49,134 nt of DNA from Rubrivivax sp. (lineage in GTDB: Bacteria; Pseudomonadota; Gammaproteobacteria; Burkholderiales; Burkholderiaceae_C), in assembly GCA_027485165.1 (NCBI GenBank), contig JAIXRN010000037.1, positions 1-49,134 on the forward strand, written 5' to 3'. Of this stretch, positions 17,796 to 26,893 are shown one piece after another. The position numbers and the translations under genes were made by a program. The notes beneath the pieces are model-generated. The model saw only the letters and a program-made list of their open reading frames with translations, did no database searches and was not told where the DNA came from. Within the stretch, counting starts at the first letter, position 1. The number at the start of each line of letters is the position of its first letter.

Positions 17796-20558
17796 ATGCT
17801 GGACACGATCTTCCGATCTTCTTCCGACCGCAAGCAAGTCGATGCCGAACTGCGCGACATGCTGTCTGAACTGCGTGACGAGCGCGAAGCGCTGCGGGCC
17901 GAGCGCGAGGAATTTCGCATGCAGCTGGAACTGGCGGGCGGCGCCATCACCCGCCTGAAGGCCACCAACAAGGCGCTGGACGAACTGGGCACCAAAGCCG
18001 ATGCGGTGATGCGCAAGGTCACGGAGACGGCCGATGCCGCTGCCAGCTTCGACGAACGCGTGCGGCGGCTGGAAAAGCTGGACCAGCGCATGGCGGCCCT
18101 GGTGTCGCAGGTGGTGGTGGCCGAAAACGCCGCGCGCGAATTGTTGGCGCCTGAAGGCCACCTGGCGCAGCACCGCATGGCGCTGGACCGTGTGGGCCAG
18201 AAGGCCGGCGAGGCCCAGGCCGTGATGGACACCATGCGGCGCGAAAACGAACAGCTGGCGCAGGAACATGCCCGGCTGCAGCAGTCGGCCAACGACGTGC
18301 GCCAGGCCATGCAGGGCCTGGGTGAACTGGAAGGCCGCCTGACCGAGCTGAAGGCTTCTGAAGCCGCGCTGCGCCAGGACGTGCAGCAGGCGCGTGAAGT
18401 GGCTGGCCATGCGCGCACGCAAGCCGAAACCGCGGCGGCCACGGTGCAGGGCGTGACGGCGCGCTGCGACGCGCTGTCGCAGCTGCCCGAACTGAGCAAG
18501 GACGCCGAAAAGCGCATCGCCGCGCTGCACGCGCTGACCGAGCACGTGTCGGTGAAGGTGGCCGCGCTGGAAACGCAAAAGCATGCGCTGGACCATGCCG
18601 CGGCCGAAACCGCGCGGCTGAACCAGATGGTGTGGTCGATGGAAGCGCAGTTGGTCAAGCTCAGCGAAGGCCAGCAGAAGATGCGGCAGACCGAAGAAGC
18701 TGTGGGCCAGATTTCGCAACTGGCGCGCAGCGCGACGCAGGACCTGCAGACCGCCACCGCAGCGCGTGACGAATTCCTGCGCGAGACCCGCCGCGCAGAC
18801 AGCAGCAGCCGCGATCTGCTGGACAGCCTGCGCGCGATGGCCGAACGCCTGACGATGGACAAGGCCCAGTACCAGGCTTACGACGACCGGCTGAAGGTGG
18901 TGCGCACCGAGCTGGCAGACGCTGAACAGCGCATGCACCAGGTGCTGCAAAAGGACGAGCAGCTGGCTGCCATGCTGCAGAAGGCCGAAGGCCTGAGCAA
19001 GATCTTCAGCGAACTGCGCATCGAGACGGAAGACCTGGCCCTGCGCCAAAGCGAGCTCAGCGAACTGAGCAGCCAGCTCAGCGCGATGGAAGCGCTGTGC
19101 AAGCGCACGGCCAGCCAGCACGAAGGCCTGAAGCGTTCGCAGGGCGAACTGGACGCCTGGCGTGGCGAACTGGCCAGCCTGCGCAAGGCCTTCGCTGAAG
19201 CCGGGCGCCTGCGCGACGGGCTGATGCAGGACCGCACCAGCCTGCAGGCCTTTGTCGACCGCACCACGGCCCTGATCGGGCGCACACCCGACATCGAAGG
19301 GCGCCTGGACACCCTGCTGGGCAAGATGGACCTGCTGGAACAAGGCAGCGCTGCTGCCGAACGGCTGGGCCAGACCACGCAGGCCCTGCAGACCGAACTG
19401 GAACGTGTCGGCCAGCGCATGGCTTTCGTCGAAGGCGTGGGCGGGCGCGTGAACGAGCTGTTTGCGCTGGGCAGCGATGTCGAACGCAAGATCGTGCAGC
19501 TGGCTGAACAGCGCCGCGAAGCCGAAGATCTGGCGCAGCATTGCGCCGCGCTGGGCACGCAGATCACGCTGGCCCAGCAGCAGCTGGCAGAACTGGCGCT
19601 GCAGCAGGGCCGGCTGCAGCCGCTGGCCGGTGAAGTCGAGCGCATGGCGCAGGACATCCAGGCCACGCGATCGGCGCTGGCGGCTTCACAGCAGGAAGAA
19701 ACCGCGGCGCTGCAGCAGCGCGAACGCATGACGCTGGCGCTGTCCGAAGGCGCTCAGCAGCTGGAACAGACCCGCACGCAGCTGCAGCAGCTGCGCGACC
19801 TGGGCGCCAGCCTGCAGCAGGTGGCAGGTCAGCGCGAAACCCTGCTGGCCGAACTGGGCCAGGTGCAGGCGCGCCAGGCCGAAGCGCTGGCCCAGGTGAA
19901 CTTGACGGAAGACCAGCTGCAGCGGGCCGAAGCCATGCTGCGCCTGATCGAACAGCGGCGCGCCGTGCTGGCGCACACCGACAAGGCCCTGGCCGGCTTC
20001 GAGTCGCGCATCCTGGACCTGGACCAGCGCAGCGAAGGCCTGGACCAGCGCATCAGCTGGCTGGCCGAACGCGAGACCATGGTGCAGGCCATGAAGGGCG
20101 AAGTCGAAGGCGTGCGCCAGATTGCGGCGCGCAGCCGGGAAGACCTGCAGGCCTTGGCCGAACAGCGCCAGCAGCTGGGCGACATGCGCAGCACCGTGGA
20201 CGGCTTGCTGGCCCGCATTGGCGACACCGACGGCAAGATCGCCCTGATCGACACCTGGCGCCGTAAGGTCGACGAAGTGCAGGCGCAGGCCAAGGCGATC
20301 GATTCGCTGCTGGGCGATGTCGAAGGCACGCTGGAAAACCTGAGCGAACAGCGCGCCGTCATCGACGACGTGGGCGAGAAGCTGGCGCGGCTGGACTTCA
20401 CCGTCGAAGAAGCCAAGAGCACGATCGCCCGCCTGGACAGCTCGGCGCAGGAGTCGCAAACCACCCTGCGCACGCTGCAGCGCGAACGCGAAGTGGCCGA
20501 ACGCGTGGCCACCAGCATCAAGACGCTGCGAGCGCGTGGGGCGGTGGCGGCGGCTTGA
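17796..20558 (+). CDS. Large coiled-coil protein of unknown function
   Basis: A 920-residue, almost wholly helical protein starting at ATG 17796 (MLDTIFRSSSDRKQVD), preceded by AGGGAA. No signal peptide or membrane segment is seen. Nearly the whole chain is heptad-like coiled coil, rich in Ala, Glu, Gln, Leu and Arg with very few Pro or Gly, for example ELRDEREALRAEREEFRMQL and AERVATSIKTLRARG at the end. There is no Walker A or hinge domain, so it is not an SMC ATPase. Length and composition suggest a cytoplasmic filament or scaffold, perhaps in cell shape, polarity or chromosome organisation, but no family assignment can be made from motifs. It is a single gene, ending at a hairpin shared with a convergent methyltransferase. 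Confidence 0.85.
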   Translation: MLDTIFRSSSDRKQVDAELRDMLSELRDEREALRAEREEFRMQLELAGGAITRLKATNKALDELGTKADAVMRKVTETADAAASFDERVRRLEKLDQRMAALVSQVVVAENAARELLAPEGHLAQHRMALDRVGQKAGEAQAVMDTMRRENEQLAQEHARLQQSANDVRQAMQGLGELEGRLTELKASEAALRQDVQQAREVAGHARTQAETAAATVQGVTARCDALSQLPELSKDAEKRIAALHALTEHVSVKVAALETQKHALDHAAAETARLNQMVWSMEAQLVKLSEGQQKMRQTEEAVGQISQLARSATQDLQTATAARDEFLRETRRADSSSRDLLDSLRAMAERLTMDKAQYQAYDDRLKVVRTELADAEQRMHQVLQKDEQLAAMLQKAEGLSKIFSELRIETEDLALRQSELSELSSQLSAMEALCKRTASQHEGLKRSQGELDAWRGELASLRKAFAEAGRLRDGLMQDRTSLQAFVDRTTALIGRTPDIEGRLDTLLGKMDLLEQGSAAAERLGQTTQALQTELERVGQRMAFVEGVGGRVNELFALGSDVERKIVQLAEQRREAEDLAQHCAALGTQITLAQQQLAELALQQGRLQPLAGEVERMAQDIQATRSALAASQQEETAALQQRERMTLALSEGAQQLEQTRTQLQQLRDLGASLQQVAGQRETLLAELGQVQARQAEALAQVNLTEDQLQRAEAMLRLIEQRRAVLAHTDKALAGFESRILDLDQRSEGLDQRISWLAERETMVQAMKGEVEGVRQIAARSREDLQALAEQRQQLGDMRSTVDGLLARIGDTDGKIALIDTWRRKVDEVQAQAKAIDSLLGDVEGTLENLSEQRAVIDDVGEKLARLDFTVEEAKSTIARLDSSAQESQTTLRTLQREREVAERVATSIKTLRARGAVAAA

Positions 20559-20582
20559 AGCAAGCCGCCTGAACCGTCAGAA

Positions 20583-20609
20583 GGCCCCGGCCAACGATTG
20601 GCCAGGGCC
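20583..20609. terminator. Hairpin between convergent genes, probable bidirectional terminator
   Basis: A 12-base stem with one mismatch (GGCCCCGGCCAA at 20583-20594, TTGGCCAGGGCC at 20598-20609) and a 3-base loop lies in the 58-bp gap between the coiled-coil and methyltransferase stops. No T-tract follows on either strand, so its role as a terminator is likely from position only. Confidence 0.5.
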
Positions 20610-20616
20610 GGGTTGG

Positions 20617-21582
20617 CTAGCGCCGCGTCAGTGTGAGGTAGACGACGTTGCCGAACGGGTCTCGCTCCAGCACGGCGCTGGCCAGCTCTTCCTGGGGCAC
20701 GGCCAGGGCGAGTGCCGCCATCTCGGCGTCGTCGCGGTAGATCAGCCACCAGTCCATGAACGATTCCATGTAGCCGGTGCCGCGGTTGTCAGGGTGGTAA
20801 TTGGCCAGCAGCAGCTGACCGCCCGGCGCCAGGCGTTCGAACAGGCTGCGCGTCAGGCGCATCGCTACGGGCTCTTCCAGGTAGTCGTACAGGCCAGCCG
20901 AATACACCAGGTCGAACTGCTGCAGGTCGCGCGTCTCGCGGGCGTTGGCGATGAACTGCCGCACCGTCAACGGCCGCGTCTGCACGGCGGGGTTGGCGGC
21001 ATGGCGCATTTGGATCTGCGCCAGGCTGGCACCGTCCTGGTCGCACATCACCGCCTGGGCCAGGCTGCCGTCGGCCAGGGCTTGTGCCAGGTCCAGTTCG
21101 CGCGCATGGCCGCAGGCCAGGCTCAGCAACCGCAGCGCCGGCTGGCCCGCATCGCGCCGGGCTTGCGCCAGGGCGTCGATGCGGCCAGCAATCACGCGCC
21201 GGCGCACTTCCACCGAAGCGCAGGTAGGGAAGTCGGTGACGGTCTTGAAGATCGTCTTGGTTGTGCCGCTGAGCTGTTCGCTGGCCACGCGTTCGCTGTC
21301 GTAGATCAGGTCCATCATCACCGCGTCACCGGCATAGCCACGCGGCTTGTTGCGGGCGCGCTCGGTCATCGGGCAGGCCTCGGCCAGCCGCCACAGCGGG
21401 TGGCGCGAGACCACGTCGGCAATCAGCTGCCGCCAGGCGCTGGGGGCCTGGCGGCGCCATTCATCGGTGCGGTCGATGAGGCTGCTCATCGCGGCAGCCA
21501 CCAGCCCGTTGCTGGCGGCTTGCTGCAGGTCGTCGAGCGTGCGCTGGCAGTCCTGGCGCAGCTGGTCGTAGGTGATATCCAT
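20617..21582 (-). CDS. Class I SAM-dependent methyltransferase, PhcB-like
   Basis: A 321-residue protein from ATG 21582. The Rossmann methyltransferase core is seen: motif I LRLLSLACGHARELDLAQAL, an acidic residue after strand 2 (AVMCDQDGASL), QQFDLVYSAGLYDYLEEP as motif IV, and LAPGGQLLLANYHP as motif VI. The N-terminal domain with NKPRGYAGDAVMMDLIYDSE resembles proteins annotated as extracellular factor (3-hydroxypalmitic acid methyl ester) biosynthesis proteins, the group of Ralstonia PhcB. A quorum-sensing role is not shown by the context: no PhcS/PhcR-type genes are adjacent. It lies 56 bp downstream of the exported-protein gene on the same strand and is probably co-transcribed with it. 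Confidence 0.82.
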   Translation of the reverse strand: MDITYDQLRQDCQRTLDDLQQAASNGLVAAAMSSLIDRTDEWRRQAPSAWRQLIADVVSRHPLWRLAEACPMTERARNKPRGYAGDAVMMDLIYDSERVASEQLSGTTKTIFKTVTDFPTCASVEVRRRVIAGRIDALAQARRDAGQPALRLLSLACGHARELDLAQALADGSLAQAVMCDQDGASLAQIQMRHAANPAVQTRPLTVRQFIANARETRDLQQFDLVYSAGLYDYLEEPVAMRLTRSLFERLAPGGQLLLANYHPDNRGTGYMESFMDWWLIYRDDAEMAALALAVPQEELASAVLERDPFGNVVYLTLTRR

Positions 21583-21638
21583 GTCGGTCTCTCCGGTCGG
21601 GGTGGGCTGCTGGGTTGGGGCGGGTGCAGGTGAGCGGT

Positions 21639-22487
21639 CTATTGCGCGGTGAAGTCGTAGCCCAGGGACAGGCTGATCCAGGGCTTGCCGTTGTTCGGGT
21701 AGCCCGCGCTCTTGGCCACGCGGTCGGTGCCCAGCACGACGCCGGCTTTGAAGCCGTCCTTGATGGTGCCTAGCAGGCCGACGCCGTAGCTCAGGCCGGC
21801 CAGGCTTTCGGTGCTGGCCTTGCCGTCCTTCATCTGCGCCACGTCCACCTTGGTGGGCCCGGCGAAGGTGATGAAGGCCACGCTGCTGCCGGACAGGGAC
21901 GTGCGATAGCCCATGTAGCCGCCCAGCGTTGCGCCGCCAGACACGCTGCGGTCACCACCGAACTGGTACTTGTAGGGCACGATCAGGGTGCCGTAGGTCC
22001 AGCCGTGACGGTTGGGTGGCGTGTTGCTGAGCGTGTCGGGGTCGATGGCGATGGCCAGGCCCGGCTGGGCAAGATCGATGTCGCCACATTGCGGCTTCGC
22101 TGCAGCCTGAAGGCTGTCGATCTCGAACACGGCGTGTTCCTTCGGGTCGGCCCCGGCTTCCTTGATCGATGCCACGCCGATGCCGCGCAGCTTGCTGCCA
22201 GCGCCCAGGCACACCACCTTGCCGGTGTTGGCCCCCAGAACCACCTGCTTGCCCAGTATCGGCACGTTGAACTTCACGCTGTCACCCACGAAGTTCTGTG
22301 CGCTTGAGGGCGCGTTGGTGACGTACTTCACTTCGGCAGGTTTGCCGCTGGCCGGCTCTGCTGCCTGCCCCTGCGCCTGCCCGTGCAGGCTGCAAGCCAG
22401 CAGCGCGGCGGGCAGGGCTGCCAGCCAGCGCTGGGGCGGGTTCGCGCTGCGGGTCTGGCGGGTCTGATTGGTGCTGATGGTTGTCAT
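21639..22487 (-). CDS. Exported protein, probable outer-membrane beta-barrel; function unknown
   Basis: A 282-residue protein whose start (ATG 22487) is fixed by the strong Shine-Dalgarno sequence GGAGGAAAA. Signal peptide: basic RQTRSANPPQRW, then LAALPAALLACSLHGQAQGQA. The mature part is rich in Gly and alternating hydrophobic residues (YGTLIVPYKYQFGGDRSVSG, GATLGGYMGYRTSLSG, LSYGVGLLGTIKDGFKAGVV) and ends ISLSLGYDFTAQ, a terminal aromatic-containing strand typical of outer-membrane barrels. Two Cys (VVCLGAG and PQCGDID) could form a disulfide. No family is recognised. Expressed ahead of the methyltransferase and divergent from the response regulator. Confidence 0.82.
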   Translation of the reverse strand: MTTISTNQTRQTRSANPPQRWLAALPAALLACSLHGQAQGQAAEPASGKPAEVKYVTNAPSSAQNFVGDSVKFNVPILGKQVVLGANTGKVVCLGAGSKLRGIGVASIKEAGADPKEHAVFEIDSLQAAAKPQCGDIDLAQPGLAIAIDPDTLSNTPPNRHGWTYGTLIVPYKYQFGGDRSVSGGATLGGYMGYRTSLSGSSVAFITFAGPTKVDVAQMKDGKASTESLAGLSYGVGLLGTIKDGFKAGVVLGTDRVAKSAGYPNNGKPWISLSLGYDFTAQ

Positions 22488-22688
22488 GGCTTTTCCTCCG
22501 GTGTGGCTGACCGCGGGTTTGCGGTGAGTGAAGCCATTGCAGCCGTGGCGGGCCGGGCCGTGAATTGGCCAGATGGCCGGGCCGCATGGCCAGGGTGCAT
22601 GGCGCGCGCCGGCGCTGGCGCGGCTGGCTACCATTGCTGACCACCCTGTTGCCCGCCGCGCCTGCCCTGGGCGCAGTGCCCCATTGCG

Positions 22689-23438
22689 ATGAACGTGCTG
22701 CTGATCGACGACCACGCGCTGTTCCGCGAAGGCCTGGCGCTGCTGCTGCGCCCGCTGGCGGCCGACCTGGTGGTGTGGGAAGCCGGCAGCTGCGAACAGG
22801 CCTTTGCGCTGCTGGACGAGCGCGGCGCCGCCGATCTGGTGCTGATCGACATGGGCCTGCCCGGCATGCATGGCCTGCAGGGCATTAAGACGCTGCGCGC
22901 GCGCTGGCCGGCCAGCACGGTAGTGGCGCTGTCTTCTGCCGACGACCGCGACACGGTGCTGCGCGCCGTCGATGCCGGGGCCTTTGGCTTCATCCCCAAA
23001 AGCGCCAGCGCCGCGGTGCTGCTGGCGGCGCTGCAGCTGATCCTGGCACGTGGCATCTACCTGCCGCCTTCGGCATTTCTGGGGGCTGATCTGCCGCGTC
23101 TGGTGGCTGGCGTCGTGCCGTCCCCCGCACCGTCCCCCGCACCAGCGCCTGTACCGGCCAGCCCCGCGCTCGTCATGGCGGATGGCGCCAGCCCGGCGGG
23201 CACCGCACCAGCGCCGGCCAACAGCCGCGCCCCGGCCGACCTGGGCCTCACGCCGCGGCAGGCCGATGTGCTGTACCTGATCCTGCAGGGCAAGCCCGCC
23301 AAGCTGATCGAGCGTGAGCTGAACCTGTCGGCCAGCAGCGTGAAGGCCCACACCTCGGCCGTGCTGCGGGCGCTGAACGTCACCACGCGGACCCAGGCCG
23401 TGGTGCGCGCGGGGCAGCTGGGGCTGCGCTTCAGCTAG
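22689..23438 (+). CDS. LuxR/NarL-family response regulator
   Basis: A 249-residue two-component regulator from ATG 22689. The receiver domain shows the acidic pair LLIDDHALFREGLALLL, phospho-acceptor Asp in LVLIDMGLPGMHGL, Ser of VVALSSADDRD and Lys of GFIPKSAS. The C-terminal LuxR helix-turn-helix is LGLTPRQADVLYLILQGKPA followed by LNLSASSVKAHTSAVLRALN. The linker between the domains is unusually long and rich in Pro and Ala (about residues 138-182, partly from CCGTCCCCCGCA repeats). It ends 40 bp from the convergent hybrid kinase, the natural partner. Confidence 0.94.
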   Translation: MNVLLIDDHALFREGLALLLRPLAADLVVWEAGSCEQAFALLDERGAADLVLIDMGLPGMHGLQGIKTLRARWPASTVVALSSADDRDTVLRAVDAGAFGFIPKSASAAVLLAALQLILARGIYLPPSAFLGADLPRLVAGVVPSPAPSPAPAPVPASPALVMADGASPAGTAPAPANSRAPADLGLTPRQADVLYLILQGKPAKLIERELNLSASSVKAHTSAVLRALNVTTRTQAVVRAGQLGLRFS

Positions 23439-23477
23439 CGGGCTGCTGCCGCCTGGCCCCGCCTGGCCGAAGCGGTG

Positions 23478-25793
23478 CTAGTCCACGGCCACCAGCTGCC
23501 GGGCCACGGCCTGCAGCAGGTGGTCGGCGGTGACGGGCTTTTGCAGCAGCGCCACGTCGCCGTCCAGCCCCGCGGGCACCCGGGTTTCGGCCGTCACCAG
23601 CAGGCAGGGGATCCAGGTCTGCGCCTGCTGGCGCAGCGCGCGCACCAGAGCCAGGCCGTCGGGGCCGGGGCCCAGGCGCAGGTCCGTCACCAGCAGGTCG
23701 GGGCTGCGCAGGTGGCGTTCGGCTTCGGCCAGGGCAGCTGCCGTGCTGTGGGCCTGCGCCACCAGACAGCCGTGCTGGGCCAGCAGGGCGGCGGTGGCTT
23801 CGCGGTTGCGGGCGTCGTCGTCCACCACCAGCACGAAAGCGCCTTGCAGCCGCGCCGGGGGTGCCTGGCCGCCAGTGGCTGGCGTTGCTGGCGGCGCGCG
23901 GTGGGCCAGCGGCAGCGTGACCGTGAAGCAGGACCCGCGCCCTGGGCGCGACTGCAGGCCCACGCGGTGCCCCAGCAGGGCCGCCGTTCGGCGCACGATG
24001 GACAGGCCCAGGCCCAGCCCCTCGTCAGCACTGCCCGCTGCGCCGGGCCCGCCCAGGCGCACGAATTCCTCGAACACCAGGTCGCACTGCTCGGGTGCGA
24101 TGCCCACGCCCGTGTCCACCACCAGCAGCTGTACGGCGCCCGTGCCGCGCCGCCGTGCCGCCACCAGCACGCCACCGCGCGGCGTGTAGCGGATGGCGTT
24201 GCTCACCAGGTTGCCCACGATGCGTTCCAGCAGCGCAGGGTCGCTGTGCGCGGCCAGCCGGGTGGGCCGCAGGCGCAGCTGCAGGCCCTTGGCGGCAGCC
24301 AGCGGGTGGTAGGCGTGTTCGATGCGGGCCAGCAGATCGCCCAAGGCCAGGTCCACGGGTTGCGGGACGACGGCGCCGGCGTCGAGCTTGCTCACGTCCA
24401 GCAGGCTGCCGAACAGCGTTTCCATCGCCTGCACGGCGGCGTGCGTGCGGTCGGCCAGCGCGCGCTGGGCGGGGTCGGCGGTGCGCTCGCGCAGCAGGCC
24501 CACCATCAGGCCGATGGCGTGCATGGGCTGTCGCAGGTCGTGGCTGGCGGCGGCCAGGAAACGCGTCTTCGCGGCATTGGCGCGTTCGGCTTCTTCGCGC
24601 TGGCGTGCCAGCTCGGCGGTGCGTTCCACCACCTTCTGTTCCAGTTCGGCATAGCTTTGCCGCAGCCGGGCCGACATGGTGTTGAAGTCGGCCGCCAGGT
24701 CGGCGATTTCGTCGCCCTGGCCCTGGGAGGCCAGGCGGGCGATCGGATGTTCTGGCCCGCTGGCAGGGGCTTGCGCCCACTGGCCTGCAGCGATGGCCGC
24801 CGTGGCCTGGCGCAGCCGGGCAATCGGTGCTGCCATGCGGCGCGAAAAGGCGGCGCTGATCAGCATCGCCCCCAGCGCTGCCAGTGCCAGCAGACCGAGC
24901 GTGCGCCGCAGCGTGGCGATCACGGGCTGCATGGCCTGGGCGCGGGGGTGTTCCACCACCACCAGCCAGTCCGTGGCCGGCAGCCGCGCGGCGGTGCTGA
25001 CGGCCGCCGCACCGGCCAGGCCCGGGGCGTCGGCCGCCTGCACGGGCATCTGGGCCTGCGCCGGCGCGCGGCGCGCGGCCTGCACGACGGCCAGGCTGGC
25101 CAGCTGCTGCTGGCGCAGCAGCTGGGTGGGGTCGGCATGGGCGATCAGCTGGTCGCGGCTGTCCACCACATAGACATCACCGCCATCGGGCAGGCGCAAG
25201 CCCGACACCACGTCGGCCAGAAAGCGCAGGTTCACGCGCGCCCAGGTCTGCCCGGCCGGCTGGCCTTCGCGGGCCACCACCAGCTGCACGTGCGGCACGC
25301 CGTTGGTGTCGAAGCGCGCTTCGCCGTAGCCGGGTGCTGGCGGTGCTGTGCTGGCGGCGGTGTTCGTGGCGGAACCGGAAGCCGAAGTGTGGGTGGGGGC
25401 TAGCTGGTCCAGTGCCACGCGCGACACCAGCAGCGCCGCTTGCCCGGCGGCGTCGGTGTCGGTGATCTCGACGATCGACGGGTTCAGCGCCAGCAGACGG
25501 TGCAGTTCTTCGCGCCGCTGCGCATCTTCGAACCCCGGCTGGCCCCAGGGCAGCTTCTGCAGGGCCTGCAGGCTGCGTTCGATGCCGCTCAGATACTGCG
25601 CGATCTCGGCACCGGCAGCCTGGGCCTGCAGGCCTTGCACGCGGGCCATGCTGGCGCGCGCTTCGGCGTAGCCAAAGCTGGCTTCGATCAGGCCAGCGGC
25701 CAGCAGCAGCCCCACGCTCAGGCCCGCCAGCTGGCGGAAATAGCGCCGTGCCAGGCCGCTGCGCGGCGCGCGTTCAGTGGATGCGGTCGGCAC
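23478..25793 (-). CDS. Hybrid sensor histidine kinase/response regulator
   Basis: About 771 residues. No ATG is available near the 5' end; a GTG at 25793 is the best start and overlaps the upstream binding-protein gene by about 20 bp. Domains in order: transmembrane helix (LAGLSVGLLLAAGLIEASFG), long periplasmic sensor of the double-Cache type, second helix (LGLLALAALGAMLISAAFS), HAMP, short coiled coil, HisKA with phospho-accepting His in AAASHDLRQPMHAIG, HATPase_c with VGNLVSNAIRYTP, VDTGVGI and GLGLGLSIV, and a C-terminal receiver with VLVVDDDARNREAT and acceptor Asp in LLVTDLRLGPGPDGL. The nearby LuxR regulator is the likely output. The ligand is probably presented by the binding protein encoded just upstream. 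Confidence 0.93.
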   Translation of the reverse strand: MPTASTERAPRSGLARRYFRQLAGLSVGLLLAAGLIEASFGYAEARASMARVQGLQAQAAGAEIAQYLSGIERSLQALQKLPWGQPGFEDAQRREELHRLLALNPSIVEITDTDAAGQAALLVSRVALDQLAPTHTSASGSATNTAASTAPPAPGYGEARFDTNGVPHVQLVVAREGQPAGQTWARVNLRFLADVVSGLRLPDGGDVYVVDSRDQLIAHADPTQLLRQQQLASLAVVQAARRAPAQAQMPVQAADAPGLAGAAAVSTAARLPATDWLVVVEHPRAQAMQPVIATLRRTLGLLALAALGAMLISAAFSRRMAAPIARLRQATAAIAAGQWAQAPASGPEHPIARLASQGQGDEIADLAADFNTMSARLRQSYAELEQKVVERTAELARQREEAERANAAKTRFLAAASHDLRQPMHAIGLMVGLLRERTADPAQRALADRTHAAVQAMETLFGSLLDVSKLDAGAVVPQPVDLALGDLLARIEHAYHPLAAAKGLQLRLRPTRLAAHSDPALLERIVGNLVSNAIRYTPRGGVLVAARRRGTGAVQLLVVDTGVGIAPEQCDLVFEEFVRLGGPGAAGSADEGLGLGLSIVRRTAALLGHRVGLQSRPGRGSCFTVTLPLAHRAPPATPATGGQAPPARLQGAFVLVVDDDARNREATAALLAQHGCLVAQAHSTAAALAEAERHLRSPDLLVTDLRLGPGPDGLALVRALRQQAQTWIPCLLVTAETRVPAGLDGDVALLQKPVTADHLLQAVARQLVAVD

Positions 25794-26799
25794 GGCGCAC
25801 GACGGACGGGTGGATGCGCAGCGCCGCTGGTGCGGCCAGCGGCCGCACGGCCAGCAGGAAGCGCAGCGGCCTTTGCACCGGGATCTGCCGCGGGTCTTCG
25901 CCAGCGGCCACGCGCGTGGCCAGCTCGGCCAGCATGTCGTAGGAAAAGCTGCTGTCCAGCGCATAGGCCATCAGCGCGCCCCGCGCCACTTCACCGGCCG
26001 TGGCGTGGATGGCCGGCCGCTGCAGCCGCACCAGATGCTGGCGGATGGCGTCTTCGGCGCGGTAAGCGATGTAGGTGGCCGGGACGTACCAGGCCTGCAT
26101 GGCTTGCGCCGCCGCGCTGGCGAAGACGGCGTCCACTTCGGCCGGTTCGTCGGCACGGAACACATGGACGCGCAGGCCCAGTGCCTGCCCGGGCTGCACC
26201 AGGCGGGCCTGCAGGTCGCGCAGTTCAGCCCAGGACGCGTCCACCAGCACACCCACCACGCGCGCAGCCGGAAAGGCGTCGCGCAGCAGTTCCAGCCGCT
26301 TGGCGTCGAGCTCGTCGCTCAGCACCAGGCCTGTTACGGGGCCGCGTGCGCTGTCTGCTGCAGCATGGGCAGGCTGGCGGGTGGCCGTGTCGGCAGGCGC
26401 AGGCGGCGGCGGCACCAGTCCCATGCGTACCGGGTCCTGGTAGCTGGCGAAGACCAGGGGCTGCTGGGGGAAGACCTGGCGCACGGCTTGTGCGGCATCT
26501 GCTGTGGGGGCCACCCACACGGCGTGCGTAGGGGCGGTCTGCAGCAGCAGGTCGGCCTGCGCAGCCTGCGCGCCCTGGTCGCGCACCGGCAGGTAGTGCA
26601 GCTGCACCTGGCGCCGTGGCAGCGGCTGGCGCGCCAGCGCTTGCAGGAACTGCCGGTAGGCGGGGTCGTCGGCTGCGTTCGATGTGCCCACCCAGCGCAG
26701 CGTGGGCATGGGTGGCGCGGTCGGGGTGTCGCGCGCCAGCCCGGTTGCCAGCACCAGGCACGCCAGCCAGGCCGCAACCTGGCCGGATGGCCTGGCCAT
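25774..26799 (-). CDS. ABC-type (TrpX/PF04392-like) periplasmic binding protein, likely sensor accessory
   Basis: A protein of about 341 residues from ATG 26799, chosen because a signal peptide follows directly (MARPSGQVAAWLACLVLATG); a GTG at 26826 would add nine residues. Features resembling ABC_sub_bind proteins are PLVFASYQDPVRMGLV, GPVTGLVLSDELDAKRLELLRD, GVLVDASW and YVPATYIAYRAEDAIRQHLV with RPAIHATAGEVARGALMAYA. No permease or ATPase gene is nearby, and the gene overlaps the hybrid kinase, so it most likely delivers a small ligand to the kinase rather than to a transporter. The ligand is unknown. Confidence 0.85.
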   Translation of the reverse strand: MARPSGQVAAWLACLVLATGLARDTPTAPPMPTLRWVGTSNAADDPAYRQFLQALARQPLPRRQVQLHYLPVRDQGAQAAQADLLLQTAPTHAVWVAPTADAAQAVRQVFPQQPLVFASYQDPVRMGLVPPPPAPADTATRQPAHAAADSARGPVTGLVLSDELDAKRLELLRDAFPAARVVGVLVDASWAELRDLQARLVQPGQALGLRVHVFRADEPAEVDAVFASAAAQAMQAWYVPATYIAYRAEDAIRQHLVRLQRPAIHATAGEVARGALMAYALDSSFSYDMLAELATRVAAGEDPRQIPVQRPLRFLLAVRPLAAPAALRIHPSVVRRADRIH

Positions 26800-26893
26800 G
26801 CGGGTGGTGACATCAGGCGCAGGCACGCCCTATTCTCAGCTGGCACTTGTGCCCGGTGCGCTTCGGGCAGACCCGATGAGGAGGAAATGCTCG

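Noticed and set aside
17673..19541. 622-codon minus-strand frame opposite the coiled-coil gene
   Set aside because: His/Gln/Leu-rich translation without motifs; it is the mirror of the Gln/Glu-rich coiled coil.
23475..25403. 642-codon plus-strand frame opposite the hybrid kinase
   Set aside because: The kinase on the minus strand has all expected domains; the opposite frame has none.
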